DNA from: Feifania hominis
GTDB taxonomy: Bacteria > Bacillota > Clostridia > Oscillospirales > Feifaniaceae
Length of the DNA: 64,000 nt
Direction of reading: 5' to 3'
NCBI RefSeq assembly: GCF_014384765.1
Contig: NZ_JACRSP010000001.1
Span: 310,001 to 374,000, forward strand
Shown: piece after piece, positions 60,117 to 64,000 of the stretch
Layout of the letters: each line of letters opens with the position of its first letter
Numbering within the stretch: position 1 is the first letter of the stretch
Notes under the pieces: generated by a model
Told to the model about the DNA's origin: nothing
Databases searched by the model: none
The model's input: the letters and a program-made list of their open reading frames with translations, nothing else
Made by a program: the position numbers and the translations under genes

Positions 60117-60154
60117 ACAGCGAGAGCGTAACATGCGTGTTACGCTCTCGCTGC
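60117..60154 (+). terminator. Terminator-like hairpin after rpe
   Basis: CAGCGAGAGCGTAAC and GTTACGCTCTCGCTG pair around ATGCGT. Only a weak T-tract (TCTT) follows. It marks the left border of the atypical cassette. Confidence 0.75.
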
Positions 60155-60186
60155 GTCTTGGGAATATCCGCTCGCATCGGATCCGA

Positions 60187-60215
60187 TTGACAATGGCAGA
60201 GGATCGTGCTATCAT
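60187..60215 (+). promoter_or_regulatory. Promoter of the MarR/radical-SAM cassette
   Basis: TTGACA (60187-60192), 17 bases and TATCAT (60210-60215). Confidence 0.85.
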
Positions 60216-60235
60216 ATAGTCAAATAATAGACTAT
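60216..60235. promoter_or_regulatory. Candidate MarR operator
   Basis: ATAGTC and GACTAT form an inverted repeat with an 8-base spacer, covering the transcription start just after the -10 box. This fits autorepression by the MarR protein. Confidence 0.65.
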
Positions 60236-60257
60236 CAAATTATGTACGGAGGGCTTT

Positions 60258-60719
60258 ATGACGCAGGAAGAAATCAGGGGATATGTCAATCAATACGGCA
60301 AGTTGCGAGATGTTCAATATTCCGTGTACGAGCGCTATGCAAGACGACACAGTTTAACAGCGAAAGAACTGTTTGTGTTGGATATCATCTGGTTTGCGCC
60401 GGATGGCTGTCTACAGTCTGAGATTTGCGAACGGCTGTCCGCTACAAAGCAGACAGTGAGTGCAATCGTAAAAAAGTTTTTGAGACAGGGATATGTTACT
60501 CTGACAGAATCTGAGACAGACCGCCGAAACAAAATTGTCCGTTTTACGGATGCTGGCGTTGCCTACACCAGGAAAATCATTCCACCGGCGGCCCGCGCGG
60601 AACGTGAGGCCATGGGCGAATTGGCTGGGGAGGATATTGCAGAGTTGGTGCGACTTACAACACTTTTTTCCCGCAGCATGATAGAGAAGTTTGAAGCCAT
60701 ACAGGAGGTGCGCAGATGA
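60258..60719 (+). CDS. MarR-family regulator of the radical-SAM cassette
   Basis: This 153-residue winged-helix protein has the MarR core: SLTAKELFVLDIIWFAPDG, CERLSATKQTVSAIVKKFLRQGYVTLTESETDRRNKIVRFTDAG. MarR proteins respond to small ligands or oxidants. An inverted repeat at its promoter is a likely site for autorepression. Its end overlaps the next gene by 4 bases (ATGA), so it is coupled to the radical-SAM pair. The base composition is lower in GC than the surrounding genes. Families of this arrangement are known as radical-SAM mobile pair systems. Confidence 0.9.
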   Translation: MTQEEIRGYVNQYGKLRDVQYSVYERYARRHSLTAKELFVLDIIWFAPDGCLQSEICERLSATKQTVSAIVKKFLRQGYVTLTESETDRRNKIVRFTDAGVAYTRKIIPPAARAEREAMGELAGEDIAELVRLTTLFSRSMIEKFEAIQEVRR

Positions 60720-61642
60720 TCATCAATACCGGCGGCCGTACGGATACCGTACAATACTACACAAAATGGCTTCTGAAACGGTTTGAGCAAGGCTATGTCT
60801 ACTCCCGAAATCCACTGTTTCCCAACAGGGTGACTCGCTATGAGCTATCACCCGACGTGGTGGACTGCGTGGTATTCTGCTCCAAAAATTATGAACCCAT
60901 CCTTGCCGATTTGCCCCAAATCACAGACAGGTTTCACACCTATTTTCACTATACGATTACTGCCTACGGCAGGGATGTAGAGCCCGGGGTACCGTCCATT
61001 GAGCAGAGTGTGAAAACATTGAAAAAGCTGTCCAACCTGGTAGGCAGACAGCGTGTGGCGTGGCGGTATGATCCCGTTCTGCTCACTTCAAAGTATACGC
61101 TTGAGGTTCACAGGAAAACGTTTGAGCAGATGGCAAGCGAACTTACCCCCTATGTGGATCGCTGTATATTCAGCTTTGTTGAGATGTACAAAAAGCTCAC
61201 AACCAATATGCCGGAACTGCAAGTGTTGACGGAAGCAGACAAGAGTGCACTGGCTCGAACACTGGGCGAAATTGCAGCAAAGTACGGCCTGAAACTGCAG
61301 ACCTGTGGGACAAATGGAGACTACACTCGTTACGGCATTCAGGCCTCCGGGTGCATGACTCTTGAGATGATTGGGCGGGCCAATGGAGTTGTGTTTAAAA
61401 ATCTGAAGCACAGGGGAATGCGGCAGGGCTGCCACTGCATCGAGAGCCGAGACATTGGTGCCTATGATACCTGCCTGAATGGGTGCCGGTACTGCTACGC
61501 CAACAAGAGCCCTGACAAAGCGACTCAAAATTTTCGGCAGCATGACCCCGACTCACCGCTGCTGCTGGGTCATTTGACAGAGACCGATGTCGTACAACAG
61601 GGCGCGCAAAAGAGCTTTCTCTCAAAGGATGTGCAGCTATGA
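60716..61642 (+). CDS. Radical SAM mobile pair protein A (DUF1848-related)
   Basis: This 308-residue protein starts MIINTGGRTDTVQYYTKWLLK and follows the DUF1848 pattern (RNPLFPNRVTRYELSPD, CVVFCSKNYEPIL, CIFSFVEMYKKL, TCGTNGDYTRYGI). Its C-terminal part has GCHCIESRDIGAYDTCLNGC and then RYCYANKSP; Cys253, Cys257 and Cys260 make a CX3CX2C radical-SAM cluster motif, oddly placed at the end of the chain rather than at the start. It is coupled to the MarR gene before and the partner B gene after (ATGA overlaps). The substrate is unknown. The pair has been named for its mobility between genomes. Confidence 0.85.
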   Translation: MIINTGGRTDTVQYYTKWLLKRFEQGYVYSRNPLFPNRVTRYELSPDVVDCVVFCSKNYEPILADLPQITDRFHTYFHYTITAYGRDVEPGVPSIEQSVKTLKKLSNLVGRQRVAWRYDPVLLTSKYTLEVHRKTFEQMASELTPYVDRCIFSFVEMYKKLTTNMPELQVLTEADKSALARTLGEIAAKYGLKLQTCGTNGDYTRYGIQASGCMTLEMIGRANGVVFKNLKHRGMRQGCHCIESRDIGAYDTCLNGCRYCYANKSPDKATQNFRQHDPDSPLLLGHLTETDVVQQGAQKSFLSKDVQL

Positions 61643-62529
61643 CGGTTCAAGAAATTGAGACTAAGAGTGTCCTGTCCAAGTCAAATCTGCCGGTCAGTGA
61701 TTATTCGGTCAATCCATACGTGGGCTGTGCTCACGCCTGCAAGTACTGCTATGCCAGCTTCATGAAGCGCTTTACGGGCCATTCTGAACCGTGGGGCGAA
61801 TTCGTTGACATCAAATGCTGGCCGACTATTCGCCATCCAGAGCGGTATGCGGGAAAGGAGCTGTTTATCGGCTCCGTGACTGACCCCTATCAGCCGCTGG
61901 AGAAGACATGGAGGCGGACCAGGGCGCTTCTCGAGCAATTGCAGGGGAGTGGCTGCAAAATCAGCATCGCCACCAAGTCCGATCTTGTTTTACGGGATCT
62001 TGACCTCATCAAAACCTTTCCCAATGCCCGTGTATCCTGGTCGGTGAACACATTGGATGAGAGCTTCCGGCAAGAGATGGACGAAGCAGTGAGCATCGAG
62101 CGCCGTCTGGCAGCCATGAGAGCTTTTCACGATGCAGGAGTGCGTACAACCTGCTTCATTTCGCCGATTTTCCCCGGTATCACTGACGTGCCCGCAATCA
62201 TACGAAGAGTCAGGCATCTGTGCAATCTTGTATGGTTGGAGAACCTGAATCTGCGCGGAAACTATAAGTCGGTTATTTTTAAATACATAGAGAACACACA
62301 CCCCGATCTGCTGCCGCTCTACCAGGCGATTTACCAGCGAAACGACCGTACCTACTGGGCCGTGCTGGATGAGGAGATACGGAATATGACGAACGCTGAG
62401 GGGCTGATCTATCTCCGAAGTGACGACTCGGTAAATCGTCCCTTTGAGGAGCCGCCGCTTGTGGTCAATTACTTTTTTCATGAGCAGATTAAAAAGTCGG
62501 CAAAGAGGGGGGCGAATAAAAATGCCTGA
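61639..62529 (+). CDS. Radical SAM mobile pair protein B (SPL-like)
   Basis: This 296-residue radical-SAM protein has its iron-sulfur motif near the N-terminus: YVGCAHACKYCYASF, with Cys30, Cys34 and Cys37 (CX3CX2C). FIGSVTDPYQPLEK, CKISIATKSDLVLRDLDLIK and VSWSVNTLDESFRQEMDE give the rest of the barrel. It resembles the spore photoproduct lyase-related group (COG1533) in motif and order, whose known member repairs UV-damaged DNA. It overlaps protein A by 4 bases, and mutM begins 8 bases before its stop codon. Nucleic-acid repair is a reasonable but unproven role. Confidence 0.88.
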   Translation: MTVQEIETKSVLSKSNLPVSDYSVNPYVGCAHACKYCYASFMKRFTGHSEPWGEFVDIKCWPTIRHPERYAGKELFIGSVTDPYQPLEKTWRRTRALLEQLQGSGCKISIATKSDLVLRDLDLIKTFPNARVSWSVNTLDESFRQEMDEAVSIERRLAAMRAFHDAGVRTTCFISPIFPGITDVPAIIRRVRHLCNLVWLENLNLRGNYKSVIFKYIENTHPDLLPLYQAIYQRNDRTYWAVLDEEIRNMTNAEGLIYLRSDDSVNRPFEEPPLVVNYFFHEQIKKSAKRGANKNA

Positions 62530-63352
62530 GTTGCCAGAGGTGGAGACCGCCAGACGTATACTGGAGCCACAACTCAAGGGTAAAACGATTGAAACAGTGG
62601 AAGTGCGCAACACGCAGATCATTGCACATCCGCAGGTAGAGCAGTTTACGGCAATGCTGCAGGGGCAGACCGTAACCAAAATCAGTCGTCGGGGAAAATT
62701 TCTCACCATTCATTTTAAAAGCCATGACAGGCTCTGTCTACATCTTCGGATGACCGGAAGGCTGCTGGTCATACCCGAAGAGGAACCGGTGCAAAGACAC
62801 ACGCATCTGATTGCATCTCTGTCGGATGGCAATCAAATTCGATATCTTGACACAAGGCGCTTCGGACGCTTTTGGTTTTTGCGAAGCGCAGAGGAGGATA
62901 CATATACCGGCCAGTCCAAACTGGGCATGGAACCTACAGATGCCGCGCTGAGCGCAGATTATTTGAAATCAAAGCTCGCACACAGGAAAGCGGCGATTAA
63001 AACAATGCTTCTCGATCAGTCCGTAGTAGCCGGAATTGGCAACCTCTATTCTGATGAGATTCTATTTGATGCGGGCATACATCCTCGGGCGCAATGTGAC
63101 ACTCTCATGGCCGCTGATTGGGAACAGCTGGCAAGATCTATTGCGAAAATTATTCGATGGGGAATCGATGCCGATGACATAACACCACAGGAGTATTTAC
63201 AGGGAGAGGGCAGAGAGTACCGCAACGCCGCACATCTGAGAGTATATGGACGCGCGGGACAGCCCTGTGTTAGCTGTAAGACAGCAATTGAGAGAGTGTT
63301 AATCGGTGGCAGAAACAGTTGTTTTTGTCCGCGCTGCCAGAGGAAAATTTAA
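62522..63352 (+). CDS. mutM: Formamidopyrimidine-DNA glycosylase MutM
   Basis: This 276-residue DNA repair enzyme removes oxidised purines (8-oxoguanine, FapyG). The N-terminus MPELPEVET provides the catalytic Pro and Glu, HLRMTGRLLV and the DTRRFGRFWF region follow, and KTMLLDQSVVAGIGNLYSDEILF is the helix-two-turn-helix. The end is a four-cysteine zinc finger (CVSC ... CPRC). GAGGGGGG precedes the ATG, which overlaps the end of protein B. Being the last gene of a cassette with two radical-SAM proteins, it supports a DNA-damage theme. Its codon use looks lower in GC than the flanking core genes. Confidence 0.94.
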   Translation: MPELPEVETARRILEPQLKGKTIETVEVRNTQIIAHPQVEQFTAMLQGQTVTKISRRGKFLTIHFKSHDRLCLHLRMTGRLLVIPEEEPVQRHTHLIASLSDGNQIRYLDTRRFGRFWFLRSAEEDTYTGQSKLGMEPTDAALSADYLKSKLAHRKAAIKTMLLDQSVVAGIGNLYSDEILFDAGIHPRAQCDTLMAADWEQLARSIAKIIRWGIDADDITPQEYLQGEGREYRNAAHLRVYGRAGQPCVSCKTAIERVLIGGRNSCFCPRCQRKI

Positions 63353-63375
63353 CCTTGCAGTAGTGGGGCATGTAT

Positions 63376-63408
63376 TTTGGGGCGGCTCGATAGCCGCTCC
63401 GTTTTTTG
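63376..63408 (+). terminator. Terminator of the cassette
   Basis: GGGGCGGCT and AGCCGCTCC pair around CGAT, followed by GTTTTTTG. Confidence 0.85.
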
Positions 63409-63542
63409 TGGTTTGTCGGTAGATGAGCTTTTACAGTAAATTTATTGCAGTGGGGTGAAAGCAGGAGTGAACTGGGAACCCGCCCGGATGGTTTTGCGAA
63501 AGTTTCACAAAATTAGCTATATCCAAAGAGGTGTTTTTGTAT

Positions 63543-63563
63543 TATAATAGTGGTAATTACCAC
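63543..63563 (+). promoter_or_regulatory. -10 box and palindromic operator before ptsH
   Basis: TATAAT at 63543-63548 is followed at once by the perfect 14-base palindrome GTGGTAATTACCAC (63550-63563), covering the expected start site. No strong -35 lies 17 bases upstream. Confidence 0.55.
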
Positions 63564-63619
63564 AGTTGTACCGCCGGGAGGAGTCCCGGCTCATCATACT
63601 GGAAAGAGGCGGTGTGACG

Positions 63620-63889
63620 ATGCAGGAAATTCGTTTTACACTCACAAACAAGCTGGGGCTTCATGCGAGGCCCGCATCTCTGCTCGCGCAGACAAGCAGC
63701 AAATTCAAGAGTACAGTTACCATCGAAGGCAAGGGAAAGACGGTCAATACCAAGAGCGTCATTCTGCTGATGACCCTTGGCTTCGGCGAGGGAACGGACT
63801 GCAAAATTGCCGTCGAGGGTGAGGACGAGACCGAGTGCATGGAGGCCATCAAGAATCTGGTCGACAACAACTTCTTTGAAAAAGAGTAA
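63620..63889 (+). CDS. ptsH: Phosphocarrier protein HPr
   Basis: This 89-residue PTS protein starts MQEIRFTLTNKLGLHARPAS. His15 takes phosphate from EI, and Ser46 in TKSVILLMTLG is the site of regulatory phosphorylation by HPr kinase in Firmicutes, used in catabolite control with CcpA. It would phosphorylate the EIIA at 5774. GAGGCGG precedes the ATG. The ptsI start lies 26 bases after the stop, so both genes form the usual pts operon. Confidence 0.95.
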   Translation: MQEIRFTLTNKLGLHARPASLLAQTSSKFKSTVTIEGKGKTVNTKSVILLMTLGFGEGTDCKIAVEGEDETECMEAIKNLVDNNFFEKE

Positions 63890-63915
63890 GGCCGTTCGGC
63901 TTTCGAGGTGAGAGA

Positions 63916-64000
63916 ATGGAGAAAGTGGTAAAGGGACTCGGCGTAGTCAAGGGCATCGCAGTGGGCAAGCTCAAAATCATCAAGACCGATTTTGAGGAGG
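63916..64000 (+). CDS. ptsI: PTS enzyme I (N-terminal fragment)
   Basis: This partial gene begins ATG at 63916 with GAGGTGAGAG upstream and runs off the window after 28 codons (MEKVVKGLGVVKGIAVGKLK start). The GxGVxxGIAVGK opening is the N-terminal stretch of phosphoenolpyruvate-protein phosphotransferase (EI). It follows ptsH, as in most Firmicutes. Confidence 0.85.
   Translation, partial: MEKVVKGLGVVKGIAVGKLKIIKTDFEE

Overview
The window reads as chromosome of a GC-rich, spore-forming Firmicute of class Clostridia, probably in the Oscillospirales range. The reasons are a GerA/B/C-type germinant receptor operon, Firmicute promoters (many TTGACA-17-TATAAT matches), strong AGGAGG ribosome sites with frequent TTG/GTG starts, a cobalamin-dependent class II ribonucleotide reductase, an SLH-domain surface lysozyme, an OpuC-type transporter and YlmH. 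Genus assignment is inference. About 65 protein genes, 2 tRNAs and many hairpin terminators are supported.

Layout. 0-3.8 kb: end of a YjbQ-family gene, a stand-alone shikimate-dehydrogenase homologue, DUF1893, a Nudix hydrolase and an SLH-GH25 lysozyme. 3.9-5.7 kb: a looser, AT-richer stretch with three tiny XRE-type regulators and tRNA-Ala. 5.7-7.8 kb: orphan PTS EIIA and EIIB of the ascorbate type, trmB and tRNA-Gly. 8.0-21.1 kb: a catabolic island. A divergent GntR/FadR regulator faces a tightly spaced operon of UlaG-like lactonase, beta-keto-acid cleavage enzyme (BKACE), a ribose-type ABC transporter, a second metallo-beta-lactamase-fold enzyme, thiolase, DUF1537 sugar-acid kinase, SDR dehydrogenase and class II aldolase. 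21.2-26 kb: an MBOAT/DHHW O-acetylation pair, PadR-DUF2812 and pyridoxamine kinase. 26-33.9 kb: acyl-CoA ligase, a TSCPD protein, a CDF metal exporter, a 41-residue protein, NrdJ, and a MerR regulator divergent from a DUF4097 lipoprotein. 34-37.4 kb: osmoprotectant transporter. 37.4-41.2 kb: germinant receptor operon. 41.4-45.8 kb: AEC transporter, YbaK, rhodanese, tocopherol-cyclase-like, YaaA and DUF5131 genes. 45.8-54.3 kb: a compact aromatic biosynthesis operon (DAHP synthase, AroB, AroC, PheA, AroA, an AroE-AroK fusion and a sodium:alanine-type symporter). 54.5-60 kb: DinB, SanA-like, MFS, YlmH and Rpe. 60.2-63.4 kb: a MarR + paired radical-SAM + MutM cassette of visibly different composition. 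The window ends in ptsH and the start of ptsI.

The two most interesting systems are the 8-21 kb island, which looks like an uncharacterised import-and-breakdown route for a sugar acid or sugar lactone, and the 60-63 kb cassette. The latter couples a MarR switch to two radical-SAM proteins (A carries its CX3CX2C motif at the C-terminal end, B at the N-terminal end) and a formamidopyrimidine-DNA glycosylase, which suggests a mobile nucleic-acid-damage module. No CRISPR array, transposase, integrase, rRNA or convincing riboswitch was seen.
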